The notes: generated from the letters alone by a model not told the origin. DNA of 64,000 bases from Acidobacteriota bacterium (GCA_033549365.1 JAWSUF010000004.1:99816-163815), one strand, 5' to 3'. Shown: positions 15,914 through 26,393, counted from the first letter of the stretch. A program made the numbers and translations.

Positions 15914-17337
15914 CGGGGGTCGTAGCGGAGAAACGAAACGTAGGCGAGAGCGAAAAAGATGAGCCCATATCCGAAGAGCAGTCCCAGACCGGGCAGCGCC
16001 GCGCTCACCCGCCCGCTGAGCGCCTCCTCGCGGTATTCGAATCGGGGCCGGTCGCTCATGTCCACGGCCGTGTTCCACCAGTCCGCGGTCGGGTCCTTGG
16101 CCTGGAGTTCAGCCACCCTTTTCCTTACATAGTTGCCGAAATCCTCCCCCCAGAGACGGCTCAGCCTGCTGAAATGAGCCTGGTTCCGCAGGCCCGTCGA
16201 GGTCAGATCTGTGGCCGTAAAAGTGAAGACCGCGAGAGGAGAAGCCAAGGAAATCGTTCGGGCCAGCCGGGTTTGGGCCTCCTCCTTGAGGTCCGCCTCT
16301 CTCCTGACGGCGGCCATCTTCTCGCTTTGGATCCGGTTGGCCTCGTCCCAGGCTTCCTGGCTTGCCTTGGTCGCCGCCGCGAAAGCCTCCCTCGCCGCCG
16401 GATCCTGTTCCATGAGACGCTTCTTTTCATTTTCCGACAAGCGCTCAGCCAGAATCGGATACCGGGCGACAAGCCCGCTTAAACGTTCGGCCTGGAGCTT
16501 CCGCCCGAGCTTGTCACGCTCCGTGTCGCCCAGCCGCGCGGCTTCCCTCTCGACTTGGATCCGGGACGGCGTCGGGGCCAGGAATGATGCCGCATAAGGA
16601 CTCAGATTGGGAATGACGAGAACAAGCAGGACCCAAACGAGAAGCGAAGTCATGATCGAGGATGAACTCGATTGATGGCGCGTCGAGATGAAGACGCCGA
16701 GGCTGTAGAATAACATCACATAGAAAACCGCCCCCAGAGTGACCATGGCCAATGCACCCCAGTCTTGCCCTTTCCAGGCGATGCCCGGGCGGATCAGAAT
16801 GACAAGGAGGCTGACGACAAGGGACAAGAGGAAGGGCATGAGGAGAGTCAGCCCGCCTCCAGCGATCTTGGCCAGGATGATTCCGGGCCGGGCCAAGGCG
16901 TTGGCCAGCATGAGCTTCAACGTGCCGTCCTCCTTCTCGCCGCTGACGGCGTCGTAGGCGAAGATCAGGGCCGTCAGGCTCATGACGATGGTGACGATGA
17001 AGACAAGGTCGATGAGAGGGAACATGACCGGAAGAGGATCGTTGTCGAACTCCCCGAGGTTCGCATCCGCCGACAGTCCGCGGATGAGAGCGTGAAAGGG
17101 GATGGGCGCCTCCTCGGGCTGCAGGATGCCGCCGATCCGGTTGAAATGGGCGTAGTTCCGCATGTAGGTTTCGATCTCGGCCCGGCGCAGGGATGCGTCG
17201 TCGACCCGCCTGAGATAATCGTTGGTCAGGATGAATGTCGTAGCCGGAATGACGATCAGAAGAAGGAGCGTCGATACGACAAAACGAAACGACAGGATGT
17301 TGGCCAGAATCTCTTTCTTGACGAGCGTTGTCATCAT
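15910..17337 (-). CDS. ABC-2 type permease, DUF3526/GldF-like (distal permease of the operon)
   Basis: 475 residues. N-terminal helix (about 20-40), a ~90-residue extracytoplasmic loop, helices with the recognisable cytoplasmic motif YDAVSGEKEDGTLKLMLANA of ABC-2 exporters, a second large charged loop (about 270-420, many Glu/Arg/Ala) and a final helix ending SFLRYDPR. Homologous to the permease at 17356 and to that at 24757. Second permease after an ATPase in the same operon, so a heterodimeric exporter is likely. Substrate unknown. GGAG precedes the ATG at 17337. Confidence 0.85.
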   Translation of the reverse strand: MMTTLVKKEILANILSFRFVVSTLLLLIVIPATTFILTNDYLRRVDDASLRRAEIETYMRNYAHFNRIGGILQPEEAPIPFHALIRGLSADANLGEFDNDPLPVMFPLIDLVFIVTIVMSLTALIFAYDAVSGEKEDGTLKLMLANALARPGIILAKIAGGGLTLLMPFLLSLVVSLLVILIRPGIAWKGQDWGALAMVTLGAVFYVMLFYSLGVFISTRHQSSSSSIMTSLLVWVLLVLVIPNLSPYAASFLAPTPSRIQVEREAARLGDTERDKLGRKLQAERLSGLVARYPILAERLSENEKKRLMEQDPAAREAFAAATKASQEAWDEANRIQSEKMAAVRREADLKEEAQTRLARTISLASPLAVFTFTATDLTSTGLRNQAHFSRLSRLWGEDFGNYVRKRVAELQAKDPTADWWNTAVDMSDRPRFEYREEALSGRVSAALPGLGLLFGYGLIFFALAYVSFLRYDPR

Positions 17338-17355
17338 GATTTCTCCATGGGGGCT

Positions 17356-18600
17356 TCAGCGGACGTCATATCTTACGAAGGCCGTATGGCTCAGGGCGAA
17401 AAAGAGGATGTTGAAAACGATCAGCCAGGCTGCGTCGAAGAGCGCTCCTCCGGTCAGAATACGGTCAAGCGGCCGGTATGTGTAGCGAAAAGCCGGATGG
17501 TCCGCCATCCCCGAATCCGGCGAGGCGAGCGTCCGGTCGAGCAGGCTGTTCTTATAGCGGACGACCTCGTTCTTGAATGCTCCTTCCTCGCCGACGCCCG
17601 TCCCGGCGATCTCGGTCGCCGCGTAGATGAAACCGGCCACGGGAGAGATGCGATTGATGGTCCTGGCCAGTTCGACCAGTCGGTCGAACCTGATCCTGTA
17701 GTCCGCCTCGATCGCGTCGTTCTCGGCGCTGATGGCCTTGATGTGCGAGGCCCGATCGCCTACGTCCCGGGTGAGGAGGAGAATTTCCCGGGTCCAGATT
17801 TGGCTGCGCTTTTCGCTCAGCGCCCGGACCGACGGCACTTCAACCGCCTGACGCGCGATAAGCGTTCCCAGGTTCGGCAGAATGAAGACGAGGAGGGCCC
17901 AGATGAAGAGCAGAATGACGAGGGAGCTCGAAGCCCGCCGGGTCAATGTCGAGACGAGGATCCCCAGACTCAGGAAAAAGGCAATGTAGAAGAGGGTCAG
18001 AATAAGAATGAGGCCCAGTCGCAGGGCCTGGTCCGCGGACAGGCGGATGGCCGGATCGAGATTGACCACGGCTGTGCCGAGCATTGTCACCAGGAAAAAT
18101 GGGATGGCCAAGGTCAGGAAATTGCCGAGCCATTTCCCGGCCAGGATCCCGCCCCTCGAAGCCGGGTTGGCCAGCATCAGGCGCAGCGTGCCGGCTTCTT
18201 TTTCCCGGCTAACCTGGTCGAAACCGAAGAGGAGGGCGACGAGCGAGAGGATGACCCGGACGATATAAAGGAAATCGGGGGCCGGGAAGAAGGCGAAGAC
18301 GGCGTTGCCCGATTTCTGACCGGATCGGACATGGATACCGATAATGCTGACCTCGAAGGACCGGGCCATGGCTTCGTCCAGGCCCTTGGCAAAGATCGAC
18401 AGAGGATTGGGTGGATTGACGGCGATGGGCTCTCCGGGCTTTGGCCGGATAAGGCTGTAGTCGGCCAGCCGCTCCTTGTAATCCCGGGCCATGACGAAAA
18501 AACTCGTCACGACCAGGACGGCCGTTAGCAGGATGACGACGTAGAATTTATAGCTCAGAAGGTTCGAGAGAATTTCTTTCTTGATAACGGCGCTGATCAT
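17356..18600 (-). CDS. ABC-2 type permease, DUF3526/GldF-like (proximal permease)
   Basis: 414 residues with the same plan as its neighbour: N-terminal helix, external loop, FDQVSREKEAGTLRLMLANP (EKEAGTL motif typical of ABC-2 permeases), several helices, a second soluble loop and a C-terminal helix ending HTAFVRYDVR. Starts 10 bp after the ATPase stop and is followed 18 bp later by the second permease. Forms the membrane part of the exporter with the 15910-17337 product. Confidence 0.85.
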   Translation of the reverse strand: MISAVIKKEILSNLLSYKFYVVILLTAVLVVTSFFVMARDYKERLADYSLIRPKPGEPIAVNPPNPLSIFAKGLDEAMARSFEVSIIGIHVRSGQKSGNAVFAFFPAPDFLYIVRVILSLVALLFGFDQVSREKEAGTLRLMLANPASRGGILAGKWLGNFLTLAIPFFLVTMLGTAVVNLDPAIRLSADQALRLGLILILTLFYIAFFLSLGILVSTLTRRASSSLVILLFIWALLVFILPNLGTLIARQAVEVPSVRALSEKRSQIWTREILLLTRDVGDRASHIKAISAENDAIEADYRIRFDRLVELARTINRISPVAGFIYAATEIAGTGVGEEGAFKNEVVRYKNSLLDRTLASPDSGMADHPAFRYTYRPLDRILTGGALFDAAWLIVFNILFFALSHTAFVRYDVR

Positions 18601-18610
18601 GGTCGGACCT

Positions 18611-19354
18611 TCATGATAAAGCCGGCGGCTCGGACTTCATGTAGTCGATGTAGATCTTGACGAGGTCCTCGTACTGGAGCTCCTCCCGGGTCCGCTCCAT
18701 GACCAGGCGGCCTTCCTTCATGATCCCGACCCGATCGCCGATCTCCTTGGCCCTGAAAATGTCATGGGTCGACATCAGAATGGACTTGCCCTCATTTTTG
18801 AGCTCGGTCATGATCTCGAGAAACTCTTCGGCCGCTTTGGGATCGAGGCCCGAGGTCGGCTCATCCAGCAAAACGGCCGGGGCGTCCTTGATGATGGCGA
18901 TGGAAATGCCCAGCTTCTGCCGCATGCCCTTGGAGAAGGTCTTGACCCGCTGGGTGAAGGCCTTCTCCTGGAGAGAGACCCGGCGCATGACCCGGTCGTA
19001 GTCTTCTTTCGCCAGGCCGGTCTTACCGCCGAGTTTGGCGAAGAAGTCGAGGTTCTGGCGGGCCGTGAAGTTGCCGTATAGCATGACGTTCTCGGAAACG
19101 AAGGCCACGAATTTCTTGGCCTCGAGCGGATCCCTGGTGACGTCGATTCCATTGATGAAACATGTCCCGGTCGTCGGCGGGATGAAGTTCAGAAACAGAT
19201 TAATGGTCGTCGTCTTTCCTGCACCGTTGGCCCCGAGCAGGCAGTAGAGTTCCCCCGGACGGACTTCCAGGTTCAGATGATTCAGGGCCAGAACGCCGTC
19301 CTCGTAACGCTTGGACAGGTCATCGGCCTTCAGGATAGGCTGTCGATCGGTCAT
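18611..19354 (-). CDS. ABC transporter ATP-binding protein
   Basis: 247 residues. Walker A GANGAGKT, Q-loop region, signature segment FSKGMRQKLG, Walker B VLLDEPTSGLD and H-loop STHD are all intact. Drives the two DUF3526-like permeases encoded downstream. About 60% identical by eye over most of its length to the ATPase at 24005-24745, so the two ABC systems in this window are paralogues. Lies 13 bp downstream of the NEW3-domain gene and is presumably transcribed from the sigma-54 promoter at 20886-20901. Confidence 0.92.
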   Translation of the reverse strand: MTDRQPILKADDLSKRYEDGVLALNHLNLEVRPGELYCLLGANGAGKTTTINLFLNFIPPTTGTCFINGIDVTRDPLEAKKFVAFVSENVMLYGNFTARQNLDFFAKLGGKTGLAKEDYDRVMRRVSLQEKAFTQRVKTFSKGMRQKLGISIAIIKDAPAVLLDEPTSGLDPKAAEEFLEIMTELKNEGKSILMSTHDIFRAKEIGDRVGIMKEGRLVMERTREELQYEDLVKIYIDYMKSEPPALS

Positions 19355-19367
19355 GATGTTCTCCTCA

Positions 19368-20855
19368 TTATCTTCGCGTCAGCTTGATGCCGAAGACGAC
19401 GATGCCGACGAGCAGGCCCACAAGAAGAAGAACCAGGGCCCCGATGCCGAGAACGTTCGTCTTCGAACCGAGATGGATGCGGACGATCTTGTCGAGGGAT
19501 TCCACCCTCCGGTTGTCGGCGATGGAATCGGTCCGGATCTTGGGTTCGTAATCGCCGACAGAGACGTCCGCGGGCGGGACGAACCGGATCCGGACGACCT
19601 CGTCCTTGTTTTGTTCGAGAACCGGGATGAGGTCGGGAACGATTTCCGCCCGCCAGTTGAGCGGCAGGTCGCAGAACACGCGCACGTTGTTGAGCGTGCG
19701 GGTTCCCGTGTTCTTGATGGTGACGTCCATGTCCACGGTCTCCCCGACCTTGATCTCGTGGTAGAGATTCAAAGCCTGGACCTCGACCCGGGGCACGCCG
19801 CGGGGAATGATCTCGAGCTTGGCGCCTCCCGATTTCAGGCTCTCGATCTCCTCATCGGTCACGAATCCACCGCCGTCGCGGGCCTGGATCTCGCGGAGCG
19901 CCAGGGTCTGCTCATTGTCGAGCGCCAGGACGTGGAACTCGAGGGGCTTATCGAGTACGACCCGGCTGTCCGGGTTTTTGGGCAGAAACAACTTCAGGGC
20001 CAGGTTCAGGCTGGTCACCCCTTCGCTGAACATGATCTGCGACAGCCTTGCCCCCGTCCGCGGATCCGAGAACTCGTGGGTGAGCTGGGGCGGCAGGTTG
20101 ACGGCTTCGAGCTTGAAGACGTTGGCTTCGCCGCTGAACTTTTCGAGCGACAGGTCGTAGGTCGCCGTGCTTTCGAGGTCCGCTTCCTGGGAGAACTGGG
20201 GTGAGTTGATGGTCACGAGATTGGCGCTGACGCCCTTCTGGAGGTAGACCGAGGTGACCTCCGTCTTGCCGGAGTAGGCGACACTGATATCCAGATTCTC
20301 GACGTCGCGGAGGAGGCCGAACGTCGCGTCCCGCTCCGTTTCAAGCGGCATCGAGGCGATCGTCTTCTCGTACGGGTCGGAGATGATCTTGCCCTCCGAG
20401 AGAAGCGAGACATGGACGTCCTTGATCTCCTTCATGAAGTCGAGCGGAAACAGGTCCTCAGCGCTGATATTCAGGTTGGCCAGTTCCTTGAGTTCCTTGG
20501 ACGAATAGCGGAGCGCGACCCGGACGAATTTCCTGCCGGACCGGTCCTGGAACTTAACCGCGCCGGCCACCGAGATGCGGGCCTCGCTTCCCATGAAACT
20601 GATGAGGGCTTGCTGGTAGTCGACCTGGGCCTGGAGGTAGTAGGTCCGCGTCAGGGAGAATTCCGCCTCCGAGATCAGTCCCGATTCCTTCATGCTGAGC
20701 GCCCTGTCGAAATCGCCCTTTTTCTGCTCGAGCTGCAGTTGCGAGCTTTTCAGTCTCAGCAGTTTCAGAGACTGGGATTCCTGCGATTGTGCGAACAGCA
20801 TGAACCCGAGGATGAGAACCGTGATGAGGATCACGAAATATTTAAGGATTTTCAT
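19368..20855 (-). CDS. Membrane-anchored protein with NEW3-like beta domain, first gene of the ABC operon
   Basis: 495 residues. An N-terminal hydrophobic segment (about 5-21, YFVILITVLILGFMLFA) acts as signal or anchor; a helical stretch (about 30-90) with many Lys/Glu follows; beta-rich regions occupy the middle; residues ~360-440 (VGETVDMDVTIKNTGTRTLN and the following strands) resemble the NEW3/CARDB-like fold of COG1470 proteins. One C-terminal helix (about 468-488) ends in KLTRR, so most of the protein is outside the cytoplasm. Start ATG 20855 has GGAG 8 bp upstream and lies about 20 nt from the predicted sigma-54 start. Role in transport is inferred from the operon. Confidence 0.75.
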   Translation of the reverse strand: MKILKYFVILITVLILGFMLFAQSQESQSLKLLRLKSSQLQLEQKKGDFDRALSMKESGLISEAEFSLTRTYYLQAQVDYQQALISFMGSEARISVAGAVKFQDRSGRKFVRVALRYSSKELKELANLNISAEDLFPLDFMKEIKDVHVSLLSEGKIISDPYEKTIASMPLETERDATFGLLRDVENLDISVAYSGKTEVTSVYLQKGVSANLVTINSPQFSQEADLESTATYDLSLEKFSGEANVFKLEAVNLPPQLTHEFSDPRTGARLSQIMFSEGVTSLNLALKLFLPKNPDSRVVLDKPLEFHVLALDNEQTLALREIQARDGGGFVTDEEIESLKSGGAKLEIIPRGVPRVEVQALNLYHEIKVGETVDMDVTIKNTGTRTLNNVRVFCDLPLNWRAEIVPDLIPVLEQNKDEVVRIRFVPPADVSVGDYEPKIRTDSIADNRRVESLDKIVRIHLGSKTNVLGIGALVLLLVGLLVGIVVFGIKLTRR

Positions 20856-20885
20856 ATGGCATCTCCATTCGTTCGCTTAGAATAA

Positions 20886-20901
20886 TGCAAACGCGGTGCC
20901 A
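20886..20901 (-). promoter_or_regulatory. Sigma-54 promoter (-24/-12) of the NEW3/ABC operon
   Basis: Minus strand TGGCACCGCGTTTGCA: GG and GC are exactly 12 bases apart and TGGCAC...TTGCA matches the sigma-54 consensus at nearly every conserved base. Transcription would start about 12 bp further on (near 20875), leaving a 20-nt leader with a GGAG site before the ATG at 20855. A sigma-54 activator (22417-23805) is encoded divergently a few hundred bases away. Confidence 0.8.
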
Positions 20902-20939
20902 AATCTCCGCTTTTCGCGAGACCGGAATTAAAAATGCCG

Positions 20940-20970
20940 TCAACGGAGTCTTTCTTGGGGATCAACGGAG
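20940..20970. promoter_or_regulatory. Paired direct repeats TCAACGGAG, 22 bp apart (candidate activator sites)
   Basis: TCAACGGAG occurs at 20940-20948 and again at 20962-20970, a spacing of 22 bp or two helical turns. The pair is 65-95 bp upstream of the predicted start point of the sigma-54 promoter at 20886-20901, a normal place for enhancer sites of an NtrC-type activator. Binding is inferred. Confidence 0.45.
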
Positions 20971-20988
20971 GGATTGAAACGCTCATAA

Positions 20989-21004
20989 AGGCCCGGTTTT
21001 TGCA
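20989..21004 (+). promoter_or_regulatory. Possible second sigma-54 promoter, facing the kinase/regulator genes
   Basis: AGGCCCGGTTTTTGCA on the plus strand keeps the GG-N10-GC spacing and the TTGCA half but departs from TGGCAC at several bases. It would give a leader of about 145 nt before the kinase start. A weak sigma-70 alternative also exists: TTTACT (21111-21116) and TATCCT (21134-21139), 17 bp apart. Confidence 0.4.
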
Positions 21005-21060
21005 TTAGGATGAATTCGCAGCAAGAATGCAGAGCAAACTCGGCATCATGCGTCACTACG

Positions 21061-21090
21061 GTTACCCAAGACCGGGAAAGCCGTTACCCA
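21061..21090. promoter_or_regulatory. Paired direct repeats GTTACCCA, 22 bp apart
   Basis: GTTACCCA is found at 21061-21068 and 21083-21090, again exactly 22 bp apart like the TCAACGGAG pair. It lies about 185 bp upstream of the ABC-operon sigma-54 start and about 70 bp before the kinase gene. Candidate regulator-binding sites in the divergent region; no direct evidence of function. Confidence 0.4.
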
Positions 21091-21160
21091 TTTTCCCCGT
21101 TTTCCCGCTTTTTACTTTCGTTGGGGTTTGGGGTATCCTCTTGATTCAGGAGTCAGCATC

Positions 21161-22416
21161 ATGACGAGTGTGTTGCGCAGGATCCGCGGTTTTCTCGGGA
21201 GCCGGAAACGCCCGGCCGTTCCCGCAAAGACCGTATTCCGCGATTTCACGGAGAGTCTCAATCTCATCGAGGATTTCGACCTCATCGCCCGGAACATGCT
21301 GGGCACGATCAAGGAAGCCGTTGCCTGGGATCGCCTGGTTCTGTTTATTTATGACGGCGACCTCGGGTTGTTCCGGGTCGGCGCCGCATCCGGATATGAT
21401 GCCGATCATCTCAAGGGCCTGACCCTGTCGGGTCAGGATAAACTTGTCAAGTGGCTCAAGGTCAACAGGGCACATCTCGATATCGGGCGTCAAGCCGGGG
21501 TCTTCGGGTATTTGGAGGATAAAGACAAGGAGGTCATCGGCAGGCTTGACCTCGCGTTCTGCTTCCCGATCCTGTCCATGAATCGGCTGATCGGGGTTCT
21601 CTGTGTCGGATCCGGTAAATCGAAAATTGGATTTTCCGGGCAGGAGATCTCATTCATCGAGGCCGTCATGCCCCAGGCCGGCATCGCCCTCGAAAACGCC
21701 CTTCTCTATAAGGAACAGCGGGAACGCGTCCGGCGCATGTTGCGGGCCGACCGGCTGGCCACGATCGGCGAACTGGCCGCCGGGGCCGCCCACGAAATCC
21801 GCAACCCTCTGACGTCCATCAAATCCTCTCTCCAGTACCTGGAGACCCGTTGCCGCGAAGAGACCGAGAGGAAGCTTCTCGGCGTCGCCCTCAGAGAGAC
21901 CGACCGGATCGATGAGATCCTGGTCGCGCTTCTCTCTTTCTCCAGGCCGTCCATGATCACAAAGGAGGCTTGCGACATCGCGGCGCTGCTCGAAGAAAGC
22001 GTGGCCCTCATTTCCATCCAGGCCCGAACCCGGCAGGTGGACATCCGGACCGTTTTCCCGCCTTCCCCCGTCATCGTCGCGGCCGACAAGTCCCAGATCA
22101 AGCAGCTCTTCCTGAATGTGTTTCTCAACGCCGTTCAAGCCATGGAGACCGGCGGAACGCTTTCGGTCGAGATCACTCGGCTTGGAGAAGGACGGATCCG
22201 GGTCCGGGTTTCCGATACGGGGCCGGGAATTTCCGAAGTGGATCTCGAAAAAATTTTCGATCCCTTTTTCACGACCAAAAAGGGCGGAACGGGGCTGGGG
22301 CTTTCGATCTGCTATACGATCGTCAAGGCGCATGGAGGAGAGATCGAATTTTTCAGCCGTCCCGGAGAGGGGACGACGGCCCTTATCACATTGCCGTCGC
22401 CGAGCGGGAGGAAGCC

Positions 22417-22420
<4 letters not shown>
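21161..22420 (+). CDS. GAF-domain sensor histidine kinase (NtrB class)
   Basis: 419 residues from ATG 21161 (AGGAG nine bases upstream; a TTG 33 bp earlier is in frame but unsupported). No membrane helix, so cytoplasmic. Residues ~25-185 form a GAF sensor domain; the dimerisation/phosphoacceptor helix has the H-box GAAHEIRNPLTSIKSSLQYL (His at about 211); then N-box NVFLNAVQAMETGG, G1 DTGPGI, F-box FDPFFTTK and G2 GTGLGLSI. It overlaps the next gene by ATGA, so the pair is a two-component system that presumably controls the divergent ABC operon. The GAF ligand is unknown. Confidence 0.9.
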
Positions 22421-23805
<1,385 letters not shown>

Positions 23806-23876
23806 ATCAACGTCTTACGATTTTGCCTTGGCCATCCGGCCGAACGGGGACTGTCGAAACGCGGTTTCCCAGCGAG

Positions 23877-23978
23877 CTTGACGCCTGGCGGAATAACCCC
23901 GCGGCTCACCGCGGGGAGCCGGGTGTCGGGGAACCCAAGGGGGTATGCCCTCTTGGTCGCAGCACGGGATTCTAACCC
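23877..23978. repeat. ~100-bp interspersed repeat, copy A
   Basis: Direct-repeat partner of 26293-26393, roughly three quarters identical by eye, with an exact shared block GAGCCGGGTGTCGGGG and a shared GGTCGCAGC. Copy A contains a perfect 8-bp stem, ccccgcgg/ccgcgggg with loop ctca (23897-23916). Read on the minus strand, its outer end has GGGTTAGAATCCC followed by GTGCTGCGACCA, resembling a tRNA T-arm and acceptor end. It fills the gap between the regulator gene and the second ABC ATPase gene. Confidence 0.65.
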
Positions 23979-24004
23979 GCGCGAGAACGGGAGGACCCGG
24001 GACA

Positions 24005-24745
24005 TCAGCCGAAGACCGATGTCCCGGCCTGCGCCGGCTGCTCCTCCATGTACTGGATATAGAGGTCGGTCAGGTCCGCCCCCTCCAGATCCTTGGCGGT
24101 TTTCAGCATCACCAGCCGCCCCTTTCGCATGAAACCGACACGGTCGGCGATGAGCTTGGCCCGGAAGATATCGTGGGTGGACATGAACACGGACTTCCCC
24201 CGGTCGCGCATTTGAAGGAGAATCTCGAGAAACTCCCGACCCGACTGGGGATCGAGGCCGGAGGTCGGCTCGTCGAGCAGGACGTTCGGTGCGTCCTTGA
24301 CCAAGGCGATGGCGATGCCCAGCTTCTGGCGCATGCCTTTCGAGAAATTTTTGACCCGTCGGTCGAAGGCCTCTTTCTGGAGACCGACGCGCCCGAGGAC
24401 ATCGGCGTAATCGGACTTGGCCAGGGTCCTCTTTCCGGCCAGGCGGCTGAAGTAGTCCAGATTCTGGATCGCCGTAAAGTTGCCGTAGAGCATGACGTTC
24501 TCGGAGACGAAGGAAACGTGCCGCTTGGCCCGCAGGGGATCTTTGTGAACATCGATGTCCTCGATAAGGACCGTCCCCGATGTCGGGGGGATGAACCCGA
24601 GGAACAGGTTGATGGTCGTCGTCTTCCCGGCTCCATTGGCCCCGAACATGCAGAAGATCTCTCCCGGCTCGACCTTCAGGTTCAGCGAGTCCAGGGCCAG
24701 CATTCCGTCTTCATAGCGTTTTGTCAGGTTGATGGTTTCGAGCAT
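24005..24745 (-). CDS. ABC transporter ATP-binding protein (second, paralogous system)
   Basis: 246 residues. Walker A GANGAGKT, signature FSKGMRQKLG, Walker B VLLDEPTSGLD, H-loop STHD. Starts MLETINLTKRYEDGMLALDS, closely like the ATPase at 18611-19354, to which it is clearly paralogous. Encoded 11 bp downstream of its permease, the reverse of the gene order in the first ABC operon. Predicted to power export by the 24757-26163 product; substrate unknown. Confidence 0.92.
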   Translation of the reverse strand: MLETINLTKRYEDGMLALDSLNLKVEPGEIFCMFGANGAGKTTTINLFLGFIPPTSGTVLIEDIDVHKDPLRAKRHVSFVSENVMLYGNFTAIQNLDYFSRLAGKRTLAKSDYADVLGRVGLQKEAFDRRVKNFSKGMRQKLGIAIALVKDAPNVLLDEPTSGLDPQSGREFLEILLQMRDRGKSVFMSTHDIFRAKLIADRVGFMRKGRLVMLKTAKDLEGADLTDLYIQYMEEQPAQAGTSVFG

Positions 24746-24756
24746 GGCGGCACTCC

Positions 24757-26163
24757 TCAGCGGACGTCGTATCGGAGGAACGACACGTAGGCTCCGACGA
24801 AAAAGATCATGATCATGACGAACATCAGGACGAAATCGGGAAGCGTCCTGACAAGCGATTGGGTCAGCCCCTCCGGTTCGAGCACATGCCGGGGCATATC
24901 TTCAATCGAGATGGCGGCCAGTTCCCCCGTCTGGAAGTTGATGCTTTCCCCCATCTTGGAGTTGATCCACTTCGTGTAGATGGGTTTGAAGGCCCGAACT
25001 GAGGCCAGGAACCGGTCGTACTCGTCGATCCCCGTCCTGGCCAGGGTCATGGAGCCGAAGGTCAGGGCCGAGGCCGGCGAGATTCGGGACAGGTTGACGG
25101 CCAGGTTCTGCTGGACGCTTTTTTTCAACTGATAATCCCTCTCGATGGCCACATTGTTGGCGTCGATCCTATCGGTCAGTTCCTGTTGATAGGCCTCGAT
25201 GTAACTTCGGAACCGTTCCTGGAAGCCCTTGGGGTCCTTGTCCGCGTCGGCCTTGTTCTGTTGGACCCACTCCCGGGCCGTCTTCTGGCCTTCCTGCTGG
25301 ATCTGCTGAAGGAAGGCGTCCTTCTTGGCTGTAACCTCGTGGACCGAGGGGATGGGCCGGACCTGCCCGGCGGTGATGACCGCCGCCTTGGGAATAACCA
25401 TGACGATAACCACCCAGGCGAAAAGGAGAACCAGGAAGCTTGTCGAGGACCGGCTGGTCCGGGCCGAGACGAATAGGCCGAGGCTGAAGAAGACCGACAG
25501 GTAGAGGAAAAACATCAGAAAGATGAGCAGGAGCCGGATCCAGTCCCCCCCTCCAAGGTGGATGTTGGGGGCGATCAGCAGGATGAGCAGGCTCATGATG
25601 AGCGGGATCAGAAGGGGGATGAGCAGACTGATATAGCCGCCGATGGCCTTGCCCAGTATCAGGCGGTCCCGCGGCACATCGTTCGACAGGGCCAGTTTCA
25701 GAGTTCCCCGCTCCTTCTCGCCGACGATGGCGTCGTAGGTGAAGAGGATGGCGAACAGGCTGAGGACGATCTTGACGATGAACATCAGGTCCAGCGGTCC
25801 GAAGACGGCGAAGACCGGATTGCTGCTGTACTTGGAATCGATCAGATTGGGATCTGCGGCGATGTTGACCGGCGCGACCCGGCCGACGGCTTCCTCGATG
25901 CCGTTGACGATCGTCCCCAGCACCTGCGGCGGCTTGTTGATTTTGACCCCGATACCCGCCAGGGAGTTATAGTTCGGCTGGCTCTCCAGATTCTTCTTGT
26001 TGAGAGCCAGCGCCGCCGTGTACTCCTTGCGCTCCGCCGCAAAGTTGGTCACTCCCGTGTAAACCGAGAGCAGGATGAGAATTGTGCAGAGCAGGAAGGT
26101 GAAAACGAACTTCGGGCTGGTGATGTTGTCCAGGATTTCTTTTCGGATGATGTCTCTGAGCAT
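24757..26163 (-). CDS. ABC-2 type permease, DUF3526/GldF-like (second system)
   Basis: 468 residues with the same architecture as the two permeases at 15910-18600: N-terminal helix (about 18-36), external loop with FAVFGPLDLMFIVKIVLSLF, the motif YDAIVGEKERGTLKLALSND, central helices, a long soluble coiled region with many Lys/Gln/Glu (about 270-420) and a C-terminal helix ending SFLRYDVR. Only one permease accompanies this ATPase, so a homodimer is likely. No clear promoter was recognised upstream. Confidence 0.85.
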   Translation of the reverse strand: MLRDIIRKEILDNITSPKFVFTFLLCTILILLSVYTGVTNFAAERKEYTAALALNKKNLESQPNYNSLAGIGVKINKPPQVLGTIVNGIEEAVGRVAPVNIAADPNLIDSKYSSNPVFAVFGPLDLMFIVKIVLSLFAILFTYDAIVGEKERGTLKLALSNDVPRDRLILGKAIGGYISLLIPLLIPLIMSLLILLIAPNIHLGGGDWIRLLLIFLMFFLYLSVFFSLGLFVSARTSRSSTSFLVLLFAWVVIVMVIPKAAVITAGQVRPIPSVHEVTAKKDAFLQQIQQEGQKTAREWVQQNKADADKDPKGFQERFRSYIEAYQQELTDRIDANNVAIERDYQLKKSVQQNLAVNLSRISPASALTFGSMTLARTGIDEYDRFLASVRAFKPIYTKWINSKMGESINFQTGELAAISIEDMPRHVLEPEGLTQSLVRTLPDFVLMFVMIMIFFVGAYVSFLRYDVR

Positions 26164-26292
26164 GGCCCCCCCTCGTTTGGAAATCTCAAAACATGCGATT
26201 ATTCATACGGAAAGCCGGCCCGATGGTTATCGTCCGGCTGGACGACTCGGACCGGCCCGGCGCCGCGGATACTCCCGAGGTTTCTCCGGCGA

Positions 26293-26393
26293 CTTGATGA
26301 CCGGCGGACAAGCCCCGCGCTTTGCCGCGGTGAGCCGGGTGTCGGGGGATCAAAAGGGGCATACCCCTGTGGTCGCAGCGCGGGCTCAAAACT
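26293..26393. repeat. ~100-bp interspersed repeat, copy B
   Basis: Same orientation as copy A at 23877-23978. Holds the shared block GAGCCGGGTGTCGGGG (26332-26347) and GGTCGCAGC. The stem seen in copy A is imperfect here (ccccgcgctttgccgcgg). The copy ends next to the stop codon of the propeller gene. Together the two copies bracket the second ABC pair. Confidence 0.65.

Noticed and set aside
23966..23978. tRNA-like T-arm in repeat copy A
   Set aside because: The rest of a cloverleaf is missing, and copy B does not keep the T-arm, so it is not called a tRNA gene.
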